Source of the DNA: Actinomycetospora chiangmaiensis DSM 45062
Lineage (GTDB): Bacteria > Actinomycetota > Actinomycetes > Mycobacteriales > Pseudonocardiaceae
Reading direction: 5' to 3'
Assembly: GCF_000379625.1 (NCBI RefSeq)
Contig: NZ_KB903217.1
Coordinates: 451,816-515,815, forward strand
DNA: 64,000 bases
Shown here: one piece after another, positions 15,309 to 23,275 of the stretch
Position numbering within the stretch: position 1 is the stretch's first letter
Layout of the letters: each line of letters begins with the position of its first letter
Notes under the pieces: model-generated
The model's database searches: none
Told to the model about the DNA's origin: nothing
What the model saw: the letters and a program-made list of their open reading frames with translations, nothing else
Position numbers and translations under genes: made by a program

Positions 15309-16388
15309 TTGACGACGATCGCCGCCACGCCGTCCGCCACCTGGTCGCGCGGGCACCGCCTCCGGCTCTCCGGCATCGTCGCCGTCATCGCGCTGCTGCA
15401 CGTCACGGGCTGGTCGCTCTACCTCGTCCTGACGGCGGGTCCGCTCGGCGCGGGCGCCTTCGCCGGCGCCGGGGTCCTCGCCTACGTGCTGGGCATCCGG
15501 CACGCGTTCGACGCCGACCACATCGCCGCCATCGACGACACGACCCGCCTCATGGTGCAGCGGGGCCGCCGCCCGGTCGGGGTCGGCTTCTTCTTCGCGA
15601 TGGGCCACTCGTCGGTGGTCGTGGCGCTCTCGCTGGTCATCGCGCTCGCCGCCGGCGCGGCCACGGTCGCGCAGGTCGACGCCTTCCGCGAGGTCGGCGG
15701 CACGATCTCGACCGTCGTCGCGATGGTGTTCCTCGCGCTGGTCGCGGTACTCAACGCGATGGTGCTGCGCGGCATCGTGAAGCTCTGGACCGACCTGCGG
15801 GCCGGGCGGCTCGACGAGCCCGAGCTCGAACGCCAGCTGCTCAACCGCGGCCTGGTCAACCGCATCCTCGGCGGCCGCGCCCGCGCCTGGATCCGGCACT
15901 CGTGGCACATGTACCCGCTGGGCTTCCTGTTCGGGCTCGGCCTGGAGACCGCCTCCGAGGTCACCCTCCTGACGCTGTCCGCGACCACGGCGTCGAGCGC
16001 GGGCGTCAGCGGCGGGGCCTCGCTGCTGGCCGCCCTGACCCTGCCGCTGCTGTTCGCGGCCGGGATGAGCGCGTTCGACACCGCCGACGGCCTGCTCATG
16101 TCGGTCGCCTACTCGTGGTCGAACCGGAACCCCGCGCGGCGGCTCTTCTACAACATCGCGACGACGGCGGCGACGGTCTCGGTCGCCGGGTTCATCGCGA
16201 GCGTCTACCTCGCAGGTGTCCTCGCCGACGACCTCGGCGTCACCGCGCTCGGGGGCTACGCCGGGCTCGCGGACGACTTCGAGCTGCTCGGCTACGTGAT
16301 CGTCGGCTTCTTCGTGCTGGTCTGGGGCGGGGCGGCGCTGATCTGGCGGCTCGGGCGCTTCGAGGAGCGGCACTCCGCCGCGACCTGA
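15309..16388 (+). CDS. Nickel/cobalt transporter, NiCoT (HoxN/NixA/NhlF) family
   Basis: 359-residue inner-membrane permease with about eight helices. The signature RHAFDADHIAAIDDTTR in helix II and GFFFAMGHSSVVV match the HX4DH and related metal-selectivity motifs of NiCoT transporters; LGLETASEVTLL is the third conserved block. Start is TTG with AAGGAG nine bases upstream. In Rhodococcus rhodochrous J1 the homologue NhlF supplies cobalt to nitrile hydratase. Divergent position next to the amidase operon suggests the same here. Nickel for the hydrogenase or a nickel ureohydrolase could also enter this way. Confidence 0.93.
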   Translation: MTTIAATPSATWSRGHRLRLSGIVAVIALLHVTGWSLYLVLTAGPLGAGAFAGAGVLAYVLGIRHAFDADHIAAIDDTTRLMVQRGRRPVGVGFFFAMGHSSVVVALSLVIALAAGAATVAQVDAFREVGGTISTVVAMVFLALVAVLNAMVLRGIVKLWTDLRAGRLDEPELERQLLNRGLVNRILGGRARAWIRHSWHMYPLGFLFGLGLETASEVTLLTLSATTASSAGVSGGASLLAALTLPLLFAAGMSAFDTADGLLMSVAYSWSNRNPARRLFYNIATTAATVSVAGFIASVYLAGVLADDLGVTALGGYAGLADDFELLGYVIVGFFVLVWGGAALIWRLGRFEERHSAAT

Positions 16389-16389
16389 G

Positions 16390-17817
16390 TCAGGGTGCCT
16401 CCCCGACCACCCGCAGCCGTCCGCCCACCGCCTCGGCCACGTAGAGGGTCGGGGCCACGAGGTCGCGCGTGCCGATGACGTCGGCGGCGCCGGTCCGCCG
16501 CCGCATCAGGGCCCGGCCGTGGCTCGCGGCCCCGCCGGCCGCGTCCAGGTGCCGCACCCGGGCGTAGCGGTGGATCGACTCGTAGATCGTCTCGGACAGC
16601 GCGGTGATCGCCGGTGCCCACGCGCCGTAGGCCGACCGGTACCGCCGCACCAGGTCGTCGTTGCCGGCGAGCGGGCCGTCCTGGAAGTACGCGAGCGCCG
16701 TGCGCAGGCCCTGCCCGGCGCGCTCCCCGATGTGGGCGAGCGTGGACTCCTCGAGGACCAACGAGACGGTGCGCACCGTCTCGCGCAGCCCGGCGGCCTC
16801 GGACTGCCGCTCGAAGGCCACCTCGTCCGCCCCGATGAGACTGCTCAGCACCAGCTCGGACCCCGAGGCGGTGATCCGCTCGATCACGCGGGCGAAGTCG
16901 GCGGTGCCGAGCGGGGTGAGCGACTCCCCGACGACCCGTCCGCCGGCCCGGGCGATCACGTGCCGGGCGGCCGCGTGCACCCCGTGGGACCAGACGTAGT
17001 CCTCCCCGACGAGGAACCACCGGCGGGACCCCGTCGTCGCCATCGTCGGGCCGACGAGCGCCTCGAGCTGCGCGCGCGGCCGTTCCCCGAAGCGCACGGC
17101 GGTCGGCGACACACCGCCGCCCTCGTTCAGCACCGAGTGGACCACCAGCACGTCGCGGCCGGCGAGGGCGCGGCGGACGGCCTCGAAGCTCGCCGAGGTG
17201 CTGTTGACGAACACCGCGTGGCACCCCAGCCGGGCCATGCGGACGGCCTCGGCCGCGGCCTGCCGCGCGTCGGTGCCGTCGTCGGCGGTCACGAGCCGGA
17301 CGGGGCTCCCGGCGATCCCGCCGTCGGCGTTGATCTCCGCGACGGCGAGCTCGGCCATCAGCTCGGCCGAGAGCGAGTACACCGCCCCCGGTCCGGAGGC
17401 GTTGGTGATCGCCCCCAGCCGCAGCGACCCGTCGTCGGGGGGTTCCGGCAGCGGGATCCCGCGCCGGTGCAGCAGCCACTCCAGGCCCCCGGTCGGGACC
17501 TCGGCGCGCAGCCGGACCCGGGTGCGGCCGGCGCCGGCGGGCGCGAGCCGCAGGCCGATCCGTCCCCGCCACGGCTGGGTGTGCTCGATGTCGAGCGCCA
17601 CCCCGGGCACCACGCGGGCCAGCCGTCCGAGGACCTCGACGTCCTGGCGACCGTCCCGGTCGAGCGGGAGCCGCAGGCTCACCGGTGCGCCGACGTGCAC
17701 GTCGTCGCAGCGCGCCCCGAACAACCACCCCGCCGCCCGCCCGGCCCCGAACAGCGCGAACAGCGCCTCCGGGGCGAGCGCCACCGTCTGCTCGACGGCG
17801 ACGGTGGTCGTGTCCAT
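16390..17817 (-). CDS. SRPBCC domain fused to an AmiC-like amide sensor
   Basis: 475 residues in two parts. Residues 1-120 look like an SRPBCC/START-type ligand domain (AVEQTVALAPEALFALFGAG, GVALDIEHTQPWRGRIGLRL). Residues about 130-475 form a type I periplasmic-binding-protein fold of the AmiC/branched-chain amino-acid-binding class (LGAITNASGPGAVYS, AEINADGGIAGSPVRLVTAD). There is no signal peptide, so it works in the cytosol as a sensor and not in an ABC importer. AmiC-like proteins (NhhC, NhlC in R. rhodochrous J1) control nitrile hydratase genes. The extra SRPBCC domain is unusual. It lies 30 bases downstream of the ArsR gene, same strand. Confidence 0.82.
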   Translation of the reverse strand: MDTTTVAVEQTVALAPEALFALFGAGRAAGWLFGARCDDVHVGAPVSLRLPLDRDGRQDVEVLGRLARVVPGVALDIEHTQPWRGRIGLRLAPAGAGRTRVRLRAEVPTGGLEWLLHRRGIPLPEPPDDGSLRLGAITNASGPGAVYSLSAELMAELAVAEINADGGIAGSPVRLVTADDGTDARQAAAEAVRMARLGCHAVFVNSTSASFEAVRRALAGRDVLVVHSVLNEGGGVSPTAVRFGERPRAQLEALVGPTMATTGSRRWFLVGEDYVWSHGVHAAARHVIARAGGRVVGESLTPLGTADFARVIERITASGSELVLSSLIGADEVAFERQSEAAGLRETVRTVSLVLEESTLAHIGERAGQGLRTALAYFQDGPLAGNDDLVRRYRSAYGAWAPAITALSETIYESIHRYARVRHLDAAGGAASHGRALMRRRTGAADVIGTRDLVAPTLYVAEAVGGRLRVVGEAP

Positions 17818-17847
17818 CGGGCCCCCTCCACGGTGTGACGTGGGAGC

Positions 17848-18186
17848 TCAGCCGGTCTCCTGCACGCCCCCGGACGACTCGCCGGCGGCCGCGGCGGCGT
17901 CGGTGATGCCCTGGCGCAGGATGGACTGCAGGAACACGAAAGCATCGCGGACGGCGCCGTCGGTGTCGAGGGAGTAGAAGCGGTTGCGGCCGTCCCGGCG
18001 CTCGCGCACGAGGCCCGAGGTCCGCAGGACGCGCAGGTGGCTCGACACCGTGGTCCGCCCGACGGCGTCGATCCGGCCGGCGATCTCGCCGACGCTCAGC
18101 TCCCCGTGCTCCCCGAGGGCGGCGAGGATGCGGCGACGCACGCGGTCGGAGAGAGCGTCGAACGCGAGCGTCTCGTTCTGCTCCAC
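17848..18186 (-). CDS. ArsR/SmtB-type winged-helix regulator of the nitrile hydratase cluster
   Basis: 112 residues. ALSDRVRRRILAALGEHGELSVGEIAGRI followed by VGRTTVSSHLRVLRTSGLVRERRDGRNRFYSL is a complete ArsR winged helix. No metal-site cysteines are visible, so the signal is probably not a metal directly. It is first in a unit with the AmiC-like sensor. In the J1 low-molecular-mass nitrile hydratase cluster, the regulator NhlD is reported as ArsR-like and works with AmiC-like NhlC. Start GTG. The TCCACATGTGG site 31 bases upstream may be its own operator. Confidence 0.88.
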   Translation of the reverse strand: MEQNETLAFDALSDRVRRRILAALGEHGELSVGEIAGRIDAVGRTTVSSHLRVLRTSGLVRERRDGRNRFYSLDTDGAVRDAFVFLQSILRQGITDAAAAAGESSGGVQETG

Positions 18187-18216
18187 GCGGGTGAAGCTAC
18201 CACGTGTCGATGGATG

Positions 18217-18227
18217 TCCACATGTGG
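18217..18227. promoter_or_regulatory. Candidate ArsR-type operator (TCCACATGTGG), regulator copy
   Basis: CCACATGTGG is a perfect 10-bp palindrome, preceded by T as in the copy at 15195. It lies between the ArsR gene and the guanidine-III riboswitch, fitting autoregulation. Confidence 0.45.
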
Positions 18228-18307
18228 GCACCAGGCGTGTCGGCGGGTCGCCCGTGACGGACCCGGGCGGAGGGGACACCGTGCTAATTTCCCCACGAGG
18301 CCGCCTC

Positions 18308-18358
18308 GGTCTCCGCCGACGAGGGTGGCCGTACCGGACCCTGCAAAGACGGCCACGG
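18308..18358 (+). ncRNA. Guanidine-III riboswitch (ykkC-III)
   Basis: The segment GCCGACGAGGGTGGCCGTAC, then CGG, then ACCCTGCAAAGACGGCCAC matches the guanidine-III consensus (CGACGAGG, GCCGTACC-GG, GCAAAGACGGC) as I remember it. GTGGCCGT (18325-18332) pairs perfectly with ACGGCCAC (18349-18356), and TCCG (18312-18315) can form the pseudoknot with CGGA (18335-18338). The 3' strand ends four bases before the AGGTGA ribosome site of the ureohydrolase, so guanidine binding probably controls translation initiation. Confidence 0.85.
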
Positions 18359-18369
18359 TGAGGTGACCG

Positions 18370-19533
18370 ATGTCCGAGCAGGGCCACTCCCACAGCGACG
18401 CCTTCGCGCAGCAGGAAGGCAAGTGGGCCCAGGAGGCGGAGGCGGCGATCTCGCTGTTCCGCCACGACGAGGAGATCGAGCGCGGGCTGGCCTTCGGCCT
18501 CTCCGGCTCGCCGACCCTCGTCGACCGCACGATCCCGACGTTCTCGCGCGGGGAGCTGCCGCACTTCGCGGGCGAGCGGGGCACGTTCCTCAACGCCCCC
18601 TACCTCGAGGACGTCAACCAGGTCGACGACGCCGAGGTGGCGATCTTCGGGGCGCCGGTGGACGCCGGCACCACCTACCGGCCGGGCACCCGCTTCGGCC
18701 CGCAGGGGATCCGGCGCTCGACCAACCTCTTCGGCACCTACTGCTACGAGCTGGGCGTCGACCTGCGCGAGCAGCTGAACATGGTCGACATCGGGGACGT
18801 CTTCACCATCCCGGGCAACCTGGAGAAGTCGTTCGACCAGATCAGCCAGGCCATCTCCCACGTGTACTCCCGCGGGGTGTTCCCGGTGGTCCTCGGCGGC
18901 GACCACTCCATCGGCTACCCGACGATCCGCGGGATCGCGCCGCACGTCGACGGCAACATCGGCATCATCCACTTCGACCGCCACGTCGACACGCAGGAGA
19001 CCGACCTCGACGAGCGGATGCACACCACGCCGTGGTTCCACGCGACCAACATCGCGAACGCCCCGGCGACCAACCTGGTGCAGATCGGCATCGGCGGGTG
19101 GCAGTCGCCGCGGGCCGGGGTCAAGGTCGGCCGGGAGCGCGGCACGTCGATCATGACGATCGGTGACGTCGAGCGGGTGGGCGTGGAGAAGATCGCCGAG
19201 ACCGCGCTCGAGCTGGCGTGGAAGGGCGCGAAGGCCGTCTACCTGTCGTTCGACATCGACGTCCTCGACGCCGGGTTCGTGCCCGGCACGGGGTGGCCCG
19301 AGCCGGGCGGCCTGCTGCCGCGGGAGGCGCTCAACCTGATCCGCCTCATCTCCGCCGCCGGCCTGTCCGGGCTGGAGATCGTGGAGTGTTCCCCGCCCTA
19401 CGACTGGGCCGAGCAGACCGCGCTCATGAGCTCCCGGATCGTGCTCGACTCCCTGGGCGTGCTCGTCCGGGAGGGACACCTCGGGAAGAAGGCCGCCGCG
19501 CGCGACCGGCACGCCTGGGGTCCGCAGGCCTGA
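18370..19533 (+). CDS. Ureohydrolase of the agmatinase family, predicted guanidine hydrolase
   Basis: 387 residues with a long N-terminal arm (about 85 residues) ahead of the arginase/agmatinase fold. Binuclear metal ligands: His179 (GGDHS), Asp203, His205, Asp207 (DRHVDT), Asp295 and Asp297 (SFDID). DRHVD replaces the usual DAHxD. VPGTGWPEPGG is the substrate loop. Annotated by similarity it would be called agmatinase. The guanidine-III riboswitch directly upstream and the long arm resemble the nickel-dependent guanidine hydrolase GdmH, which yields urea and ammonia. The product would be further nitrogen supply beside the nitrile/amide genes. Convergent with the predicted guanidine permease. 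Confidence 0.88.
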   Translation: MSEQGHSHSDAFAQQEGKWAQEAEAAISLFRHDEEIERGLAFGLSGSPTLVDRTIPTFSRGELPHFAGERGTFLNAPYLEDVNQVDDAEVAIFGAPVDAGTTYRPGTRFGPQGIRRSTNLFGTYCYELGVDLREQLNMVDIGDVFTIPGNLEKSFDQISQAISHVYSRGVFPVVLGGDHSIGYPTIRGIAPHVDGNIGIIHFDRHVDTQETDLDERMHTTPWFHATNIANAPATNLVQIGIGGWQSPRAGVKVGRERGTSIMTIGDVERVGVEKIAETALELAWKGAKAVYLSFDIDVLDAGFVPGTGWPEPGGLLPREALNLIRLISAAGLSGLEIVECSPPYDWAEQTALMSSRIVLDSLGVLVREGHLGKKAAARDRHAWGPQA

Positions 19534-19540
19534 GCCCCGC

Positions 19541-19571
19541 GGTCTCCTCCCGGGACGTCCGGGAGGAGACC
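19541..19571. terminator. Bidirectional terminator between ureohydrolase and permease
   Basis: GGTCTCCTCCCGG and CCGGGAGGAGACC form a perfect 13-bp stem with loop GACGT, exactly between two convergent stops (8 and 11 bases from each). Confidence 0.7.
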
Positions 19572-19581
19572 CGGGCACGGG

Positions 19582-21090
19582 TCAGGCCCGGCGCGACTCC
19601 TGGCGGCGCACCACGCGGTAGGCGGCGAGACCGAGCGCGAGGATCACGACGACCGCGATCACGGCCGAGTACTGCAGCACCCAGCCGCCGGACCCGTCGG
19701 GGTCGTAGACCGCTGCCCGCGGCCACCCGACGTTCACCAGCAGGAAGATCCCGAAGACGACGGCCACGACGTTGACCGGGATGCCCCAGCGGCCGAGGGA
19801 GAAGGTGCCGGGCTCGGGGTCGTGCCGGCCCGTGCGGCGCAGGCGGTGGTAGAGCCGGGGCACGGTGACGAACAGGTACGCCAGGTAGACGATCACCACC
19901 GAGATGCTCGTGACCGAGGCGAACACGCTCGACTGCCCGAGGTTGATCAGCAGCACGCCGATCGAGAGCACGCCGATCACGATGCTCGGCAGCACGGGCG
20001 TCTTCGTGCGCGGCGAGACCTTCGCGAGTGCCGCGGAGAACGGCAGCTGCCCGTCGCGGGCCATCGAGAACATCACCCGGGCCGCCGAGGTCGAGATGGC
20101 CAGCGCCGCGGAGAGGATGGACGCGGCGACGACGGCCAGGACGATCCGCCCGAACACGTCGCCCAGCTCGCTGGTCACGACCCAGGCGATGCCCTGCGAG
20201 GCCAGGTCGGGCGAGGCGATGTCGGGGGCGGCCATGAGCGTCGCGAGGATGAGCAACAGCCCGCCGACGCCGGAGATCACCATGCAGCGGACGATCGCGC
20301 GCGGGGTGGTCCGGCGCGGGTCGCCGGTCTCCTCGGAGAGCTCGGCGGCCGAGTCGAAGCCGTACATCACGTACGCCGCCATGAGCATGGAGGCGAGGAA
20401 CGGCCACACGTACGAGCCGTCGCCCTGGACGCCGTTGGTCTCGAACACGACCTGCGGTCCGCGCTGGGCGTGGGCGAACAGGGCGACGACCACGAGCAGC
20501 ACCCCGAGGATCTCGAGGGTCACCCCGACACGGGTGACGATCGCGACCCGGGTGACGCCGAGCAGCTGGACCGCCACGCAGACCACGATGCAGATCGTGC
20601 CCAGCACGATGGCGTTGAGGGCCCCGGTGCTCGACGTGGGCGACGGGTCACCGCCGACGATCTGGAAGCCGTCCCACACCTCCGGGAGCACCGCCTGCAA
20701 CGCGATCGCGATGGCGGCGACGGAGACGATGTAGCCGAGCTGCATCAGCCAGCCGGCCATCCACCCCCACGGGTCGGACGCGACGCGCCGGGACCACTGG
20801 TAGATCGCCCCGGCGATCGGGTAGCGCGCCGCGAGCTCGGCGAAGACCAGGCAGACGCAGAACTGCCCGAGGAAGACGATCGGCCAGGTCCAGATGTAGG
20901 CGGGTCCGCCGAAGCCGAAGCCGATGATGAAGAGCTGGAAGACCGTCGTCAGGATCGAGACGAAGGAGAAGCCCGACGCGAAGGACGCGAACGGGGTCAG
21001 CCCGCGGTGCAGTTCCTGGCGGTAGCCGAGTTCGCCCAGGTGGGCGGAGTCGTCGGGGGCCTGGGTGGGACGCTCGGCGGTGGCGCTCAT
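19582..21090 (-). CDS. APC-family permease under guanidine-I riboswitch control, predicted guanidine importer
   Basis: 502 residues, twelve predicted membrane helices. The first helix starts at about residue 30 with FASFASGFSFVSILTTVFQLF, then GGPAYIWTWPIVFLGQ and FAELAARYPIAGAIYQW, typical of the amino acid-polyamine-organocation superfamily. YGFDSAAELSEETGDPRRTTPRAI is the conserved loop. The ATG at 21090 was chosen; an in-frame GTG at 21099 is possible. The ykkC aptamer in its leader indicates a guanidinium or related cation substrate. Such permeases are known in guanidine-I regulons. Confidence 0.88.
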   Translation of the reverse strand: MSATAERPTQAPDDSAHLGELGYRQELHRGLTPFASFASGFSFVSILTTVFQLFIIGFGFGGPAYIWTWPIVFLGQFCVCLVFAELAARYPIAGAIYQWSRRVASDPWGWMAGWLMQLGYIVSVAAIAIALQAVLPEVWDGFQIVGGDPSPTSSTGALNAIVLGTICIVVCVAVQLLGVTRVAIVTRVGVTLEILGVLLVVVALFAHAQRGPQVVFETNGVQGDGSYVWPFLASMLMAAYVMYGFDSAAELSEETGDPRRTTPRAIVRCMVISGVGGLLLILATLMAAPDIASPDLASQGIAWVVTSELGDVFGRIVLAVVAASILSAALAISTSAARVMFSMARDGQLPFSAALAKVSPRTKTPVLPSIVIGVLSIGVLLINLGQSSVFASVTSISVVIVYLAYLFVTVPRLYHRLRRTGRHDPEPGTFSLGRWGIPVNVVAVVFGIFLLVNVGWPRAAVYDPDGSGGWVLQYSAVIAVVVILALGLAAYRVVRRQESRRA

Positions 21091-21160
21091 CGCGGGCACC
21101 CCGGGCGGGACGGGACGTGGCGGCGGGACACGGGGAGACCTCCGGCGGGGCTCGGACGGA

Positions 21161-21258
21161 TCTCCCGGGCTTTTGTCCCGCCGTGGAACGGGCCGTGGGC
21201 CCGCCTGGCCTCTCGGTCGCTGACCCGGCGCACGCCGGCGGAACCCTAGGCTCGCCCC
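21161..21258 (-). ncRNA. Guanidine-I riboswitch (ykkC) upstream of the permease
   Basis: Read leftward, the highly conserved ykkC blocks occur in order: CTAGGGTTCCG, then GGGTCAGCGACCGAGAG, then ACGGCGGGACAAAAGCCCGG followed by GAGA. These are the near-invariant parts of the guanidine-I aptamer. The aptamer ends about 70 bases before the permease start; I see no clear U-tract terminator, so the expression platform is uncertain. Confidence 0.92.
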
Positions 21259-21343
21259 ACCTCTCGCTGGTGAGTCGGGAGCGAGTACACGAGGCGTCCG
21301 TGTCCGGCGTGCGCCGCGGAGGTTCCGGGGAGGTTTCCCCGTG

Positions 21344-22174
21344 TTACGGCTTGCGGCCGACGGCGCCCGCCAGGCACTTCTGCGCGGGCAGCAGGTCGCG
21401 CAGCCGCGGACCGTCCGGCCACCAGTCGACCAGCAGGGAGAAGCCCGGGTCCACCAGCTCGAGGCCGGGCAGCATCCCGAGGATCTCGTCCTTCGTCCGG
21501 AACACGCCGCTGCCGAGCGGGCTGTGCACGAAGATGTTCTCCATGCGCCGCGCGAGCTCGGAGTTCTCGTCCTGCGGGTCGTAGAAGTGCGAGAGCGCCA
21601 CGTAGGAGCCCGACGGCAGGGCGTCGACGTAGGTCGCCATGATGTCGGCGGGCGGGCGCTCGCCGACGTAGTGGTGCAGCGTGCCGAGCTGGAGCAGGGC
21701 GAGCGGCTCGTCGAAGTCGATGAGCTCGCGGACGATCGGGTCGGCGAGCACCTCCTCCGGCTTCGTCAGGTCGGCCGGGGAGAAGCGGGTGAGCTCGTTC
21801 TCCTCGAGCAGGGCCCGGCCGTGCGCGACGACCGAGGGGTCGTTGTCGACGTAGACCACGCGGGTCTCGGGCGCGATCCGCTGGGCGGCCTGGTGGGTGT
21901 TCTCGGCGGTCGGCAGCCCGGACCCGAGGTCGAGGAACTGCCGGATGCCGGTCTGCTGCGCGATGAACCGCGTGACCCGGATGAGGAACTGCCGGTGGTC
22001 GACGGTGAACTGCTCGATCTCGGGCGCGACGGTCTTGAGCTTCTCGACGACCTCGCGGTCGACCTCGAAGTTGTCCTTGCCGCCGAGCGCGCAGTCGTAG
22101 ACCCGCGCGATGCTCGCCCGGGTCCGGTCGATCGTCGCCGCGGCTCTCGGAGAGGCCGTTCGCTCGATGCTCAT
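21344..22174 (-). CDS. SAM-dependent methyltransferase, PF04672 (DUF574) family
   Basis: 276 residues. The N-terminus SIARVYDCALGGKDNFEVDRE is the hallmark of this actinobacterial family. SAM-binding motif FLDLGSGLPTAENTH, then VYVDNDPSVVAHGRALL. No specific substrate is known; relatives occur near secondary metabolite and morphological genes. ATG start. It lies 86 bases downstream of the ykkC leader but on the opposite side of it, so it is not part of the guanidine unit. Confidence 0.9.
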   Translation of the reverse strand: MSIERTASPRAAATIDRTRASIARVYDCALGGKDNFEVDREVVEKLKTVAPEIEQFTVDHRQFLIRVTRFIAQQTGIRQFLDLGSGLPTAENTHQAAQRIAPETRVVYVDNDPSVVAHGRALLEENELTRFSPADLTKPEEVLADPIVRELIDFDEPLALLQLGTLHHYVGERPPADIMATYVDALPSGSYVALSHFYDPQDENSELARRMENIFVHSPLGSGVFRTKDEILGMLPGLELVDPGFSLLVDWWPDGPRLRDLLPAQKCLAGAVGRKP

Positions 22175-22263
22175 GCTGCTCCCGCCGACGTGGTTCGCGT
22201 CGTGGATCAGTGTGTCACTTTCAACTTCCCGTGCGGAGAGGCGTTCGCGGGCAGACTGCCCGG

Positions 22264-22761
22264 GTGCGGGATGCCGTCGGTGGGCTGTTGCTCCGGCTGG
22301 GTGACGCCCTGGGGGGTCGCGCCCGACGTGGCTGCACCGTCGACGAACGGTCCGTACTCGCCGCGGTCTTCGGCGCCGGGCTGGACCTCGACACGATCGT
22401 CGTCGTCCCCGACCGCGCCGGGCTGCTCGGGCTGACCGGACGTCCGGTCACGCTCGGCACGACGATCCACCTCAAGGGCCGGACCGGGGCGGGCCTGCTC
22501 GTGCACGAGGCGACGCACGTGTGGCAGTTCCACCGGCTGGGCGCCCGCTACACGCTCGACGCGGTCCGGGCCCAGTGCTCGCACCTCGGCTACGACTGGC
22601 GCGCGGCGGGCACGGACCGGTTCGCGGCGCTGAACGTCGAGGCCCAGGCGCAGTTCCTGCAGGACTGGGTGACCGATCCCGCCGTCGGGAACGCCTACCC
22701 GGCCCTGACGGCGGACGCACTCGCGAGCGTCCGCACCCCGAGCACGCCCACGACGACGTAG
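22264..22761 (+). CDS. Protein with HEATH zinc-protease-like motif (DUF4157-like)
   Basis: 165 residues. HEATHVWQFHRLG matches the HExxH zinc motif of DUF4157-type putative metalloproteases, preceded by ITIHLK-like strand sequence and followed by YDWRAAGTDRFAALNVEAQAQ. Start placed at GTG 22264 (MRDAVGGLLLRLGDAL), where homology-like sequence begins; upstream codons are not typical. No signal peptide. Its 3' end overlaps the convergent membrane-protein gene by 67 bases. Confidence 0.65.
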   Translation: MRDAVGGLLLRLGDALGGRARRGCTVDERSVLAAVFGAGLDLDTIVVVPDRAGLLGLTGRPVTLGTTIHLKGRTGAGLLVHEATHVWQFHRLGARYTLDAVRAQCSHLGYDWRAAGTDRFAALNVEAQAQFLQDWVTDPAVGNAYPALTADALASVRTPSTPTTT

Positions 22762-23255
22762 CCCGGCCAGAGGGCGAGGCGCTCGACCAGTCCGGACGCG
22801 CCGGGCGCGAGCCCGCCGAGGAAGAGCAGGCTCGCGACGATGCTCACGACGCCGAGGCCGGTCGCGGTCCGGCTGCGCCGCGTGGTCCCGGTGAGCAGCA
22901 GGGCGACCGGCTGGGCGAGGAACACCGGGGCGGAGACGACGAGATGGGCGACCGGCGCGGAGTTCAGCGGCGCCAGGCCGGTGGCGATCGAGGAGAGCCC
23001 GGCGATCACCCAGAGGACGGTCGTCGTCCGGCCGAGGTCGGACAGCAGCGCCCCGACGGCGAGCGTGGTCCCGAACAGCACGAACGCGCCGTTCATGACG
23101 GCGTGACCGGGGGAGACCGCCGCGACCCCGAGCTCGCTGATGGTGTCGCCGACGCGGCTGTAGGGGCCGGGCACGGTCGCGGCGATCACCAGCTCGACGA
23201 CGATGTACAGCGGCTGCGCCGTGCGCAGGAGGGCACCGAGGCGGCGAGCGTCCAC
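22695..23255 (-). CDS. DUF998-type integral membrane protein
   Basis: 186 residues with about six membrane helices. SRVGDTISELGVAAVSPGHAVMN resembles the conserved loop of DUF998 proteins. GTG start. The function is unknown. The last 22 codons overlap the convergent HEATH-motif gene on the other strand. Confidence 0.75.
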   Translation of the reverse strand: MDARRLGALLRTAQPLYIVVELVIAATVPGPYSRVGDTISELGVAAVSPGHAVMNGAFVLFGTTLAVGALLSDLGRTTTVLWVIAGLSSIATGLAPLNSAPVAHLVVSAPVFLAQPVALLLTGTTRRSRTATGLGVVSIVASLLFLGGLAPGASGLVERLALWPGYVVVGVLGVRTLASASAVRAG

Positions 23256-23275
23256 GGCTGCACGCTAGGGCCTGC

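Noticed and set aside
18290-18325. Possible mini-ykkC (guanidine-II) hairpins with ACGA loops
   Set aside because: CCCACGAGG and CCGACGAGGG lack the two stable hairpins required; the second ACGA is part of the guanidine-III motif.
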